This document shows positions 8,943 through 18,187 of a stretch of DNA of 64,000 nt, piece by piece (position 1 is the stretch's first letter; each line of letters opens with the position of its first letter). The position numbers were made by a program, and so were the translations under genes. The notes below the pieces were generated by a model that worked only from the letters and a program-made list of their open reading frames with translations, had not been told where the DNA came from and searched no databases. Source of the DNA: Caballeronia sp. BR00000012568055 (lineage in GTDB: Bacteria > Pseudomonadota > Gammaproteobacteria > Burkholderiales > Burkholderiaceae); assembly GCF_029439455.1 (NCBI RefSeq), contig NZ_JAQFVG010000311.1, forward strand, positions 89,460 to 153,459, given 5' to 3'.

Positions 8943-11453
8943 ATGCTTATTGCTGACGAGATCGAAAGGCCGCTTCAAAAAGACTTCGATTCCGCAATGA
9001 ATGTCTTCCGGCGCGGCGAACGGGCGCGCGCGGGCGAATTGTGCCAGGACATCATTAATAGAGATGCCGCGCATGCAGGAGCGAATCATCTGTTGGGCGT
9101 CATTCGCATGCTCGAAGGCCACCCGATCGCCGCCGAAGCGCTGATTCGGGTTTCACTCTCCACTGCACCGAGTTTCGAGGCCGACACGGATCTGGGTCTC
9201 GCACTGAAAGCGCAACAGCGTTTTGCCGAAGCCGAGGTTTTTTACCGTCGCGCGCTATCGGCCGCGCCTCATTTCGCGATTGCCCAAAGTGGCCTTGCCG
9301 CCGTCTTGAAAGAGCAGCACGACGTTGCGGGCGCGGAGGCGGAATATCGCCGGGCAATTGAATTGAATCCGAACAACGCCGATTTCCGCTTCGCGCTCGG
9401 CAAGCTGTTGTCGGAGCTTGAAAGATTTCCTGAAGCGGTGGAACAACTCTGCCGCGCAGTGGAACTCCGCCCGCAATGGGCGGATGCACACAACAGCCTT
9501 GGCGCCGCGCTTGGAGGCATAAGCCTGCGCGACAAGGCGGAACTGGCTTTCCGCCGCGCGCTGGAATTGAATCCGCACAGTGCGGAGGCGTTCTGCAATC
9601 TGGGTTTGTTGCTGATGGAGCTGAAGCGCCACCCGGAAGCAGAGGCGGCGCTACGCTCGGCGCTTTCGCTCAACGGAAATTTTCTCGGTGCGGTGGAAGG
9701 CCTGGCGAAGCTGTTGACCAAGACAAACCGTACGGAAGAGTCCATCAGCGTGTTTGAGAAGTCGCTCGAACTGAAGTCGAACGACGTTGAAACACTCAAT
9801 TCATTCGGCGCGGCGCTGGCGGAAATGAAGCGCTTCGACGAGGCCGAGCGGATTTTGCATTACGTGCTCGAACTCAAGCCGGATTTCCTGCCGTCATTGA
9901 CGAATCTTGGCAACGTCTACATGGAATCGGGCCGTCTCGGGCAGGCGGAAGCACCGCTGCGCCGCGCGCTCGAGATCGACCCCAATTACTGGGGCGCAGT
10001 CTATAACCTCTCGCTCCACTACAAAAACATCCGCAGGATCGACGAAGCCGAGGCCATGTCGCGCCGGGCGCTGGAACTGAGGCCGCATCTCGCGGCGTGC
10101 CACATCGCGCTCGGCAACGCCTTGCTGGCGAAATGCTCGGGGGACATCAGCGAGGCACTGGATTGTTACCGACGGGGAATCGAACTGGACCCTGATTGCC
10201 GGATTGGTCATACCAATCTTTGCTACACGCTGACGTTCGTCAGCGAGGATGGTTATGACGTGGTGGAGGAGTGCCGGCGTTACGCGGCGCATTTCGAAGC
10301 GCCTATTGCTGCGCAGACCGTCCATCACGCGAACGAGCGCACGGCCGGACGGCGTTTGCGCATTGGCTACGTGTCGCCGGATTTCCGTGAGCATTGCCAG
10401 GCGCTGTTCATGATGCCCTTGCTCCGCAATCACGATCGCGAAGCCTTCGAGATCTATTGCTATTCCACCGTTGGATCACCCGATCAGGTGACTGGGCAGA
10501 TCGAGCAAATGGTGGACGTATTGCGCAACGTCCATAAGCTTGACGACGATCAACTCGCGCTGCAGATCACGGAAGACCGCATCGACGTGCTGGTCGATTT
10601 GACTATGCACATGTCTGCCAATCGCCTGCCGGTTTTCGCACGCCGTCCTGCACCGGTTCAGATTTCGTGGCTCGCCTATCCCGGCACCACCGGCAGCACC
10701 GCCATTGACTACCGGCTGACTGATCCGTGGCTGGACCCGGAAGAAACCGGGCATCTGGACGATCGCTATACCGAAACCTCCATTCGGCTGCCCGACACCT
10801 TCTGGTGCTACGACTCGCGGACGACCGACGTGCAGGTCAACGAGCTGCCGGCGGCCACGCTCGGTCATATCACGTTCGGCTGTCTGAACAATCCGTGCAA
10901 GCTGACCGACCACACTTTCTCGCTCTGGGCGCAAGTGCTCCGCCAGGTCGAAGGTTCGCGCCTCAAGCTGCTGGTCGCACACGGCGACGCGCGCAACGAC
11001 GTGAGTCGCAAATTCGCGGCGCTCGGCGTTGATCCGGAACGCATTACGTTTCTCGACTACCAGTCACGCGACGCGTACCTGCGTACTTATAACGAGATCG
11101 ACATGCTGCTCGACACCTTCCCGTACAACGGCCACACCACGAGCCTGGACGCGCTGTGGATGGGCGTACCGGTCGTCACGGTCATCGGCAAGACGCCGGC
11201 GAGCCGGGCTGGTTACTCGCTGCTGTCGAATCTCGGCATGCAGGAACTGGCCGCCGAATCGGAAAGCGAATTCGTGCGCACGGCGGTGGAGCTCGCCCGC
11301 GACTTGCCGCGCTTGACGGAGATTCGCCAGGGGCTGCGTGAGCGCATGGTGCGCTCGCCACTCATGGATGGCGCGCGTTTCGCGCGTGGCATGGAAGCCG
11401 CATTGCGCCGTGTTTGGGTTGAGTGGTGCGGCGCTCAAACAGAACCTGTCTGA
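8943..11453 (+). CDS. TPR-repeat O-linked N-acetylglucosaminyltransferase (OGT/SPINDLY, GT41 family)
   Basis: 836 residues from ATG 8943 (MLIADEIERP), with GGAG 12 bases upstream; the frame stays open to ATG 8841, so the start is uncertain. Residues about 15-445 are a row of some twelve TPR units (repeated A-E-x-x-x-R-R-A-L-E-L-N-P pattern). From about 455 the GT41 catalytic part follows: RLRIGYVSPDFREH, VDLTMHMSANR, PVQISWLAYPGTTG, FGCLNNPCKLT with the conserved lysine, and LDTFPYNGHTTSLDALWMG, the donor-nucleotide site. These enzymes transfer sugar to Ser/Thr of proteins in the cytoplasm. It is directly upstream of a trimeric autotransporter, so that adhesin is a plausible but unproven substrate. 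Confidence 0.92.
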   Translation: MLIADEIERPLQKDFDSAMNVFRRGERARAGELCQDIINRDAAHAGANHLLGVIRMLEGHPIAAEALIRVSLSTAPSFEADTDLGLALKAQQRFAEAEVFYRRALSAAPHFAIAQSGLAAVLKEQHDVAGAEAEYRRAIELNPNNADFRFALGKLLSELERFPEAVEQLCRAVELRPQWADAHNSLGAALGGISLRDKAELAFRRALELNPHSAEAFCNLGLLLMELKRHPEAEAALRSALSLNGNFLGAVEGLAKLLTKTNRTEESISVFEKSLELKSNDVETLNSFGAALAEMKRFDEAERILHYVLELKPDFLPSLTNLGNVYMESGRLGQAEAPLRRALEIDPNYWGAVYNLSLHYKNIRRIDEAEAMSRRALELRPHLAACHIALGNALLAKCSGDISEALDCYRRGIELDPDCRIGHTNLCYTLTFVSEDGYDVVEECRRYAAHFEAPIAAQTVHHANERTAGRRLRIGYVSPDFREHCQALFMMPLLRNHDREAFEIYCYSTVGSPDQVTGQIEQMVDVLRNVHKLDDDQLALQITEDRIDVLVDLTMHMSANRLPVFARRPAPVQISWLAYPGTTGSTAIDYRLTDPWLDPEETGHLDDRYTETSIRLPDTFWCYDSRTTDVQVNELPAATLGHITFGCLNNPCKLTDHTFSLWAQVLRQVEGSRLKLLVAHGDARNDVSRKFAALGVDPERITFLDYQSRDAYLRTYNEIDMLLDTFPYNGHTTSLDALWMGVPVVTVIGKTPASRAGYSLLSNLGMQELAAESESEFVRTAVELARDLPRLTEIRQGLRERMVRSPLMDGARFARGMEAALRRVWVEWCGAQTEPV

Positions 11454-11933
11454 GGGGCAACGTTTTGTCACGCGGTGACACACCATTCATTCCGGTTTCG
11501 CCGTGCGGAATTTTCTCTTTAATTTTTTACCGGAGCGCCACGCCTGCGTAGACGCTGCGTTTGCGATCGTTCGCGCATTTTCGGGAATATCTCGTAAATA
11601 AAAATAATCCGTTTATAGGATTGTGCTTATTTTCGATACAACGCTCTTCTTTCATTGTCCGGACTCTAAAAAACGAAACGGACTGTTTGGTTTCCGGATT
11701 ATTTGCGTTAGCACAATTTAGGACAAAGTCTATATCAGCGTCTTAAGTTGTTGCCCATTATTACGTTGTGGTTTGAATGTGTCTTGTGCGATCGGTGCAG
11801 CCTGTTGTGGCCAGCGCGCAGACCAAGAAACAGTCAGCGCGGGAGCAGTTCTTGTCTCGCAAGCGTCAGTCTTATGCGTTTCACTCTTTAGCAAACGCAG
11901 AGAATTTTGATTAATTGTCACAGAGGTTGTTGA
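11454..11933. other. AT-rich upstream region of the adhesin gene
   Basis: 480 bases without a convincing gene, clearly more AT-rich than the surroundings between about 11,575 and 11,740. A weak sigma70-like pair is possible (TTAGCA 11708-11713, 17-base gap, TATATC 11731-11736), which would leave a leader of about 190 bases. A CAGAGG-like ribosome site precedes the ATG at 11934. No terminator with a good T-run was found after the OGT gene. Confidence 0.4.
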
Positions 11934-12629
11934 ATGAACAAGAGTTATCGCGTTGTATGGAATGAGTCCACGAATACCTGGGCGGCTGTTTCGGAAACTG
12001 CACGAGGCAAGGGCAAGAGCACGAGCAAGTCGGCCAAGGCCGTCATGGTTGCAATGGCCGCCATGGGATTGGCCAGTCAGGCGCACGCATATACGGTTGG
12101 CGGGACCGCGGTCAACACGAATGACACTGCAATCGGTAACGGCAGCTCCGCATCCTCGACCAGAGACGGGTCATCGTCAGCAGCAAATGGCAGCGCCGCG
12201 TACGCCAATATTGCAATTGGCACTTCAGCTGTAGCCAATAACGGCTATGGAACCATGGCCATTGGATCCGCCGCCGTTGCACGAGGCACAAACGCTACCG
12301 CTATCGGGGAAGAGTCGCTAGCGTCAGCCGATTCAACGGTGGCGCTTGGCACGGGAGCCACCGCATCCGCCGTTGGAGCCATCGCGCTCGGCGGCCAGGC
12401 TCAGGGATCGGCCCAAGGGGCTGTGTCCTTGGGTACTTGGTCAGCTGCCAACGGCGTTCAATCGACCGCGTTGGGTAACGCCGCGAAGGCTTTCAACGCT
12501 TCTGATGTGGCGCTGGGCAGTCTCTCGACAACGGCGGCGACGGTGAAAACCACGGGCGTGACGATCGGCGGCAAGACGTACACGTTCGCAGGCACCAATC
12601 CGACAAGTACGGTGTCGGTTGGTACAGTG

Positions 12630-12722
12630 GGTTCCGAGCGCACCATCACCAACGTTGCAGCAGGCCGCATCAGCGCAGCCAGCACGGACGCGATCAACGG
12701 TTCGCAGTTGTATGCATCGAAC
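12630..12722 (+). repeat. Adhesin neck/stalk repeat, copy 1
   Basis: Encodes the neck module GSERTITNVAAGRISAASTD and the following INGSQLYASN. It is nearly the same at protein level as copy 2 at 13217-13318, and similar at DNA level, so unequal recombination between copies is possible. Confidence 0.8.
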
Positions 12723-13216
12723 ACCGCAATCAATATTGCAATCAATTCGTCGAGCGCGGGCGCAGTCAAGTACGACAACACGACCAACTACAACACCGTC
12801 ACGCTGGCAGGCGCGAACGGCACGACGATCACGAACCTCGCCAACGGCACGAACGCCAGCGACGCAGTGAACTACTCGCAGTTGTCGAACGTTGCGGGCA
12901 GCATCAACAACGTGTCGAACTCGGTCAACAACATCTACAACACGGGCACCAAGTACTTCCACGCGAACAGCACGGGTACGGATTCGTTGGCAACGGGTGC
13001 AAACTCGGTTGCGATCGGTCAAGGCGCTGTGGCGACTCGCAAGCGCTGGGTGCTGATTCGGTTGCGATCGGTATGGGTGCTGTTGCGGCCAACGCGAATG
13101 ACATCGCGCTGGGTTCGAACTCGATCAGCACGCAGGCAGTGGGCACGGCCAGCGTCAACATTGCAGGCCAGAACTACGCGTTTGCAGGCTCCTCGCCGAT
13201 CGGTACGTTGAGCATT

Positions 13217-13318
13217 GGTTCCGTAGGCCATGAGCGTACGATCACCAATGTCGCCGCCGGCCGTATCAGCGCGGATTCGACCGACGCGGTCAACGGTTCG
13301 CAGCTGTACGCGACCAAC
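13217..13318 (+). repeat. Adhesin neck/stalk repeat, copy 2
   Basis: Encodes GHERTITNVAAGRISADSTD followed by VNGSQLYATN, the second copy of the module at 12630-12722. It lies just after the frameshift, in the second reading frame. Confidence 0.8.
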
Positions 13319-14250
13319 CAGGCAGTGGAAACCGTTTCGGGCAAGGTTACGGAGATCACCAACAACATCAACACGCTGGCGGAGAACACCGTTCAGTACG
13401 ACAAGAATGCTGACGGTTCGACGAACTACAACAGCATCACGATGAAGGGTGACACGTACAACTCGACGACGCACACGGGCGGCACGAAGATCACCAACCT
13501 TGCAGACGGCACGTCCGCCGGCGACGCGGTGAACTACGCTCAGCTGCAGGATGCGATCGGCGCGGTCACGAACATTGCAATCGATGCAAGCAATCCGTTC
13601 CTGGCAGCCGACGGCAATCGCAGCACGGAAGGCGCTGTGGCAACGGGCACGCACGCAACAGCAGCAGGTGCGAACTCGATGGCGACCGGCGCACAATCGA
13701 CGGCGATCGGCGCCGGCTCCTCGGCAACGGCGGACAACTCCGTGGCCTTGGGTGCCAACTCGGTTGCGGATCGGACGAACACCGTGTCGGTGGGTTCGGC
13801 GGGTAACGAACGTCAGATCACCAATGTCGCTGAAGGTACGCAGGGAACGGACGCTGTCAACCTGAATCAGTTGAACGCAGGTATCAGCCAGGCCAATACG
13901 TACACCGACAACAGGATCAACGCGTTGGGCGATCAAATCTCCGGCGTCGCACGCAGTGCCTACTCGGGCGTGGCAGCGGCAACGGCATTGACGATGATCC
14001 CGGACGTCGATCAAGGCAAGACGATCGCTGTCGGCGTAGGTACCGCCAACTACAAGGGCTATCAAGCTGCGGCGCTGGGTGCTTCGGCACGCATCACGCA
14101 GAACTTGAAGATGAAGATCGGCGCGGGCTATAGCTCGTCGGGCACTACGGTTGGTGCGGGCGCGTCCTATCAGTGGTAATCCGCTGCGAGCGGACGGCGG
14201 AAGTCGTCCGCTCGCAAGCAGTTCACAACTTTTCTCTAGCAGAGAGCATT

Positions 14251-14967
14251 ATGTATATTCGTATCCTTCTGGCCAGCGTCGTGACATTGGTAATGTCGGC
14301 GTGCACGAGCTACTCGGGCCCTACGCACAACACCGACGTCGTCACGCTGACCAACGGCGAACAGGCGTGGCGCGTTCAGTGCCTGGGCCTTCTCGAAAAT
14401 AGCAACACCTGTATGAACCGCGCAAAGGAGATTTGCAAGGACAAAAACGTTCGCTTGATCGGTTCTGTGGACCACGCGAAATCGGATACCGCAGGCAAGA
14501 ACGATCCGCATGAGATCACCTTCCAGTGCGGCAATCCGCCTGTTGCGCAGGTCGCGCCCGCTCCGGTAGTTGCTCCTGTCCAGGCAGCGCCTCAACCGTT
14601 GCGCGCACTGACCCTTCAGGGCGACGCGAATTTCGCAACCGGCAGTGCCAACCTGAGCCCGGCTGCGCAAACGAAGCTCGACGAGTTCATCGAAGCGAAT
14701 CGTGGCTACAAGCTCGAGCGCCTGACGATCTCCGGACATACCGACTCGACCGGTTCGGCCTCGCTGAACCAACGCCTGTCTACGGATCGTGCGCGCGCAA
14801 CGCAGAACTATCTGATGTCGCATGGCCTGACCGCCAAGACGTATGACGTGCGTGGTTTTGCGTCGTCGATGCCGGTTGCATCCAATGCGACGGCAGACGG
14901 ACGGTTCCAGAACCGCCGAGTCGAAATCACGACGGATGGTGTGGAGATTCGCGCGACGGGACGTTGA
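14251..14967 (+). CDS. OmpA-domain outer-membrane lipoprotein
   Basis: 238 residues from ATG 14251 (MYIRILLASVV), preceded by AGCAGAGAG. A lipoprotein signal ends in the lipobox MSAC near residue 18. A small domain with four cysteines (about residues 30-95) follows, then a Pro/Ala/Val-rich linker (about 97-118) and an OmpA/Pal peptidoglycan-binding domain (FATGSANLSPAAQTKLDEF, ISGHTDSTGSASLNQRLS, NRRVEITT). It starts 71 bases after the adhesin stop and is probably co-transcribed. OmpA-domain partners such as TpgA accompany trimeric autotransporters in other genera; a similar anchoring or assembly role is inferred here from the context and the domain. Confidence 0.9.
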   Translation: MYIRILLASVVTLVMSACTSYSGPTHNTDVVTLTNGEQAWRVQCLGLLENSNTCMNRAKEICKDKNVRLIGSVDHAKSDTAGKNDPHEITFQCGNPPVAQVAPAPVVAPVQAAPQPLRALTLQGDANFATGSANLSPAAQTKLDEFIEANRGYKLERLTISGHTDSTGSASLNQRLSTDRARATQNYLMSHGLTAKTYDVRGFASSMPVASNATADGRFQNRRVEITTDGVEIRATGR

Positions 14968-15045
14968 GCGTCCTCTGACTGATCGTGGATGTTGGCGGTG
15001 GCGTCTTTACTGACGCCTTCTCCGGCTCAATCGCCTCAGTCAAAG

Positions 15046-15085
15046 AATGACCCGACTGGTTTTTGCCGGTCGGGTCATTTTTTTT
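15046..15085 (+). terminator. Strong intrinsic terminator of the adhesin/OmpA operon
   Basis: A perfect 11-bp stem (AATGACCCGAC / GTCGGGTCATT) is followed by a run of eight T (15078-15085). Confidence 0.93.
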
Positions 15086-15130
15086 GGTTCGCCATGAATG
15101 GCATGGGAAGGCTTGGGGGAAGTCGCAGCG

Positions 15131-16762
15131 CTAGGCGCGCGACGCGGCCAGCGCGATCAAATCATTCTTGACCTTGTCGAGCACCGGTTCCCACTGCATG
15201 AATTGGCGCTGCCGGTACAGCGTAGCAGTCGGATACCAGGGGCTATCGGTGCGATCGAGCATCCATACCCAATGCGGGTTCGCGTCGAGCAGCACCCATG
15301 TGCGCTGCCCGATGGCACCGCACAAGTGAGCGACGGACGTGCACACGGTAATCACCAGATCGAGCGCGCCGACGAATGCCGCGGTGTCGTCGAAGGTACG
15401 CCACTCGGCGGTGTAATCGGCAATGTCGAAGCCCGCGCTTCTGGCCGCCGCGACTTCATTTCCCGCGTCCGGTTGCAGCGAGTAAAACGCGACATTCTGT
15501 ATGTCGCGAAAAGATTCGACGTAGCGCTCGAGTCCCACGCGTCGAAACGGATTGCGCTTGTGTGTGCGGCTTCCGGTCCACGTAAGCCCGACCTTGAGAC
15601 GGCGCTCTCCGCTCAGGCGCGCGCGCCACGCCGCGCACGCGGTGGTGTCTGGTTCGAGATACGGTACGTTGCGCGGAATCGTTTCTTCGCGTGTACCGAA
15701 GACCAAGGGCAGCGATAGCAAGGGAATCTCGTAGTCGAACGCGGGTAAATGTTCGACGCCGCCTCCAAGCGAAAAATCATCGACGTAGCGCGCCAGCGTC
15801 CGGCCGAGCAAGTCGCCCATTTGCGGGAACGAGTTCCACGCGAGCCGCCCGCCTTCTTTATGCACGTAGTCCGCCAGCATCGGCACATAGCGGCAGAACT
15901 GCAACAAGTCGCCCATGCCTTGCTCGCCCCAAAGCAGCAGCGTTTTGCCGGCGAGCGGCTCACCTTGCCATAGAGGACCGGGCAGCACGGGACGCTTGCC
16001 GGCAAGCTCGCCAGACCCAGCCCAGCGCGTTTCGTGCAGAGGCCAGCCCTCAGCGAAGTTCCCCCGCAACAGATGAATCGTGGAGAGATTGAATGCGTAG
16101 GAAGGCGTGCCAGGCGAGAGGCGAAACGCTTCCGCGCGATACGCCTGAGCGTTGTCCCAGTCTTGTTGTTCAAGCAGAAACTGCGCGTGATTTGTGAGAA
16201 CGACCGGATCGTGCGGACTTATCTTGAGGGCATGGTCCCTTGCTGCGAGTGCGCCTCGCAGATCGAAGCGCGCCATTCGAGCGCGACCGAGATTCACCCA
16301 CGCATTGGCGTCGCCGGGATGGGTGGCGCAAGCTGCGTTCAATAGTTCGAGCGCCTCATCCGATCGCGAATCGATCTCGAGCAACGCCGCCGCGAGATTG
16401 TTGCGCAGGCTGTATATGTCGGGATCGATGGTCAGCGCCCTTCGATACGCGGCGATCGCCGGTTCCAAGTCGTTGCGCAACTGGGATGCAAGGCCGGCGT
16501 GAAAGTGCGCTACAGCCGAATCTGGATAAAGTCGCGCGACGCCCACAGCGATTCGTTTGGCATCGATGGCGGAGCCATGCTGGCGTATATCGGTGACGAA
16601 TGTGTCGAGGGCGGCTTCCGCCGGAACGACGCGTGAGGCTGCTTTCAACCAAAGATCGTGCTCGACCTGATGGCCGCGCGCATGTGCGGCCATCGCTTCA
16701 TCGAGAAAGAATTCCAGCGCATCGGCTAGTAAGCTGGACGGAGTAGGCGTGGTGGGTGACAT
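15131..16762 (-). CDS. TPR protein with glycosyltransferase family 9-like C-terminal domain
   Basis: 543 residues. Residues about 75-240 are TPR-like (AVAHFHAGLASQLRNDLEPA, AWVNLGRARMARFDLRGAL and similar). The rest is the GT9/heptosyltransferase-like half usual for this TPR class: LLLWGEQGMGDLLQFCRY near 275, LKVGLTWTGSRTHKRNPFRR near 395, and VITVCTSVAHLCGAIGQRTW near 475. In bacteria such proteins sit beside flagellin, pilin or adhesin genes, and are thought to glycosylate surface proteins or glycans. It converges on the adhesin/OmpA operon, separated by a terminator. Substrate and activity are not proven by the sequence. Confidence 0.87.
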   Translation of the reverse strand: MSPTTPTPSSLLADALEFFLDEAMAAHARGHQVEHDLWLKAASRVVPAEAALDTFVTDIRQHGSAIDAKRIAVGVARLYPDSAVAHFHAGLASQLRNDLEPAIAAYRRALTIDPDIYSLRNNLAAALLEIDSRSDEALELLNAACATHPGDANAWVNLGRARMARFDLRGALAARDHALKISPHDPVVLTNHAQFLLEQQDWDNAQAYRAEAFRLSPGTPSYAFNLSTIHLLRGNFAEGWPLHETRWAGSGELAGKRPVLPGPLWQGEPLAGKTLLLWGEQGMGDLLQFCRYVPMLADYVHKEGGRLAWNSFPQMGDLLGRTLARYVDDFSLGGGVEHLPAFDYEIPLLSLPLVFGTREETIPRNVPYLEPDTTACAAWRARLSGERRLKVGLTWTGSRTHKRNPFRRVGLERYVESFRDIQNVAFYSLQPDAGNEVAAARSAGFDIADYTAEWRTFDDTAAFVGALDLVITVCTSVAHLCGAIGQRTWVLLDANPHWVWMLDRTDSPWYPTATLYRQRQFMQWEPVLDKVKNDLIALAASRA

Positions 16763-17147
16763 CGCGGGAAAGCGTTATGTGGTTCGTCGGCGTTTGGCGC
16801 ATGCGAAGCCGGCGCGTAGATAAGCAAACGACGTGCGGCACCCGATAGTGTGATGGCCCGATCTTTCACGTTTGAGCGCATCTGCACGGACGTCCGTCAT
16901 CGCGTGCCGGCGTGGCCAACTCAAAATCGGATTGTAAGAGCGTGCAAACGGCTTGGCTAGGATAGCGAAGTGTTCTGATCCAAGGCACGGCGGCGTAGCA
17001 GTCAGTGAGCGCCGCGACTGTCACCTGGTGGCTGTCGCCGCGCAGCAAATGCAGACCTTCTGCTTTATTGAAACGCTGTGTTTTAGCAGTGTGTGCATCG
17101 ATCGATCTTTTGTTTCGATGCGCGCGGCTTGATCGACAGTAAGGTGA
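16763..17147. other. Intergenic region between two leftward glycosyltransferase genes
   Basis: 385 bases. No gene seen. A small stem-loop (GCATCGA / TCGATGC, 17095-17121) lies just past the stop of the GT2 gene on the minus strand but lacks a T-run. The remainder presumably carries the promoter of the TPR-GT9 gene. Confidence 0.4.
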
Positions 17148-17915
17148 TCACAGGCCCGGAAAGCCACCGTAGCCGGGAAAGAGTCGCGGCAGGAGAAACG
17201 GCGGCATGGTGTAGCGAGCGAAGCAGCGCGATGTCGAGCGCGGATGGACCAGGTGCAGACACGAAGCCGTGCGATCGTCGATGGCGATCACTTTCGCGCC
17301 GCTCGAAACGAGCTTCCTGATGAACGATTCGTCTTCGCACAAGCTGATGTCGTCGAACAGGAATGAGGCGTTGGCGGGTTTCTTGTAAATGTAGGAAAAG
17401 CCGTAGAACAACACGAAGTCCGCGCCGATTTTCATCTTGTCGTGAAACTCGATTGATTCGACGGTGCTGCCGGCCAGCGCGAAATGCAAGCCGGTTTTCG
17501 CGTTCAGATCCATGTAGCCGAAAAATGCCGAGCCGGGCGCGTAAAGATAGAACTCCGACAGCTTGATCAGATCGGCGTCGTTTTCGCGCATGATGCGGAT
17601 CATGTCGGCAAGGTAATGCGGCGCGTAATAATCGTCGTCATCGAAATGCGCGATGAGCGGCGCGCGCGCTTCGCCGATCAGCAAATTGCGCTTCCAGCCG
17701 ATCGACTGCCGCTCGCCGGCGCTGTGAAAATAACGCACGCGCGGGTCCGTGGCGCAAAGTGCTTGCATGAACGCGCTCGGTTCGGGGCTGTTGTCGTGAA
17801 CGAGCCATTCCCATTCGACAGATTGGCTCATAACGCAACGCGCGATAGCGGGCAAGAAAACGTGACGGCCGGCTGTCGGCGTGATGATCGATACGGCGGG
17901 CATGGCGATGCTCAT
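17148..17915 (-). CDS. Glycosyltransferase family 2 (GT-A fold) protein
   Basis: About 255 residues from ATG 17915 (MSIAMPAVSIITPTAGR); ATG 17903 is equally possible, and the open frame further upstream (to 18101) looks non-coding. The GT2 pattern is present: VSIITPTAGR at the N-terminus, VHDNSPEP near 38, GWKRNLLIGEARAPLIAHFDDDDYYAPHYL near 71-100 with the metal-binding aspartate cluster, and the acceptor-side CEDESFIRKLV near 195. Such enzymes add a sugar from a nucleotide donor. It faces the same way as the TPR-GT9 gene 385 bases downstream of its stop. No membrane segment is evident, and the acceptor is unknown. Confidence 0.85.
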   Translation of the reverse strand: MSIAMPAVSIITPTAGRHVFLPAIARCVMSQSVEWEWLVHDNSPEPSAFMQALCATDPRVRYFHSAGERQSIGWKRNLLIGEARAPLIAHFDDDDYYAPHYLADMIRIMRENDADLIKLSEFYLYAPGSAFFGYMDLNAKTGLHFALAGSTVESIEFHDKMKIGADFVLFYGFSYIYKKPANASFLFDDISLCEDESFIRKLVSSGAKVIAIDDRTASCLHLVHPRSTSRCFARYTMPPFLLPRLFPGYGGFPGL

Positions 17916-18154
17916 CGCGGTGGTGGATGGCGTGGTTTGGATCGCGCGATCGATATCGCCATGGATTCGATGTGCTCGTGTGATTTTGAGGCTTTCGCCG
18001 ACGGCGGCGGCTCGCGAATTGCGATGTGTACTCGCAATGCGACGCGCTGTTGGCGCAGGCGGGATACGCCTGATCATAGACGGGCATTTAAGCGACGCCA
18101 ATCAGACAGGGTCGAATTCCGTTGCGCGACGCGTGCTTCACAAAATCGCCGGGC

Positions 18155-18187
18155 AAAAAAGAAGCGTGCCATCGCGCGACGGCACGC
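18155..18187 (-). terminator. Intrinsic terminator on the minus strand closing the candidate RNA
   Basis: Stem GCGTGCC / GGCACGC (18164-18170 with 18181-18187) with a self-complementary interior TCGCGCGA, followed on the minus strand by TTCTTTTTT. No T-run exists in the plus direction. Confidence 0.75.

Larger units (their letters stand above)
11934..14179 (+). pseudogene. YadA-type trimeric autotransporter adhesin, interrupted by a frameshift near 13,034
   Basis: The first frame (11934 to a stop at 13211) begins with the extended signal peptide region typical of these adhesins (MNKSYRVVWNESTNTWAAVSE, with cleavage after SQAHA). YadA head repeats of the SxAIGxxAxA type and a neck/stalk module (TITNVAAGRISAASTDAING) follow. 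The second frame runs to 14179 and supplies more head repeats, two further necks (13217-13318 and near 13806) and the C-terminal YadA membrane anchor ending GAGASYQW. After GAVAT in frame one the sense reading continues only in frame two (DSQALGADSVAIGMGAVA), so one base modulo three is missing near 13,032-13,036. Restored, the protein would be about 748 residues, exported and surface-anchored as a trimer. No homopolymer lies at the junction. It could be a true mutation or an assembly error. Confidence 0.88.

Noticed and set aside
13073-14179. Separate adhesin gene beginning at the internal ATG 13073
   Set aside because: It lacks an export region and starts mid-repeat; it reads as the out-of-frame remainder of the gene that begins at 11934.
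11934-14179. Possible CRISPR or tandem DNA repeats in the adhesin region
   Set aside because: The repeats are protein-level head and neck modules of variable DNA sequence and irregular spacing.
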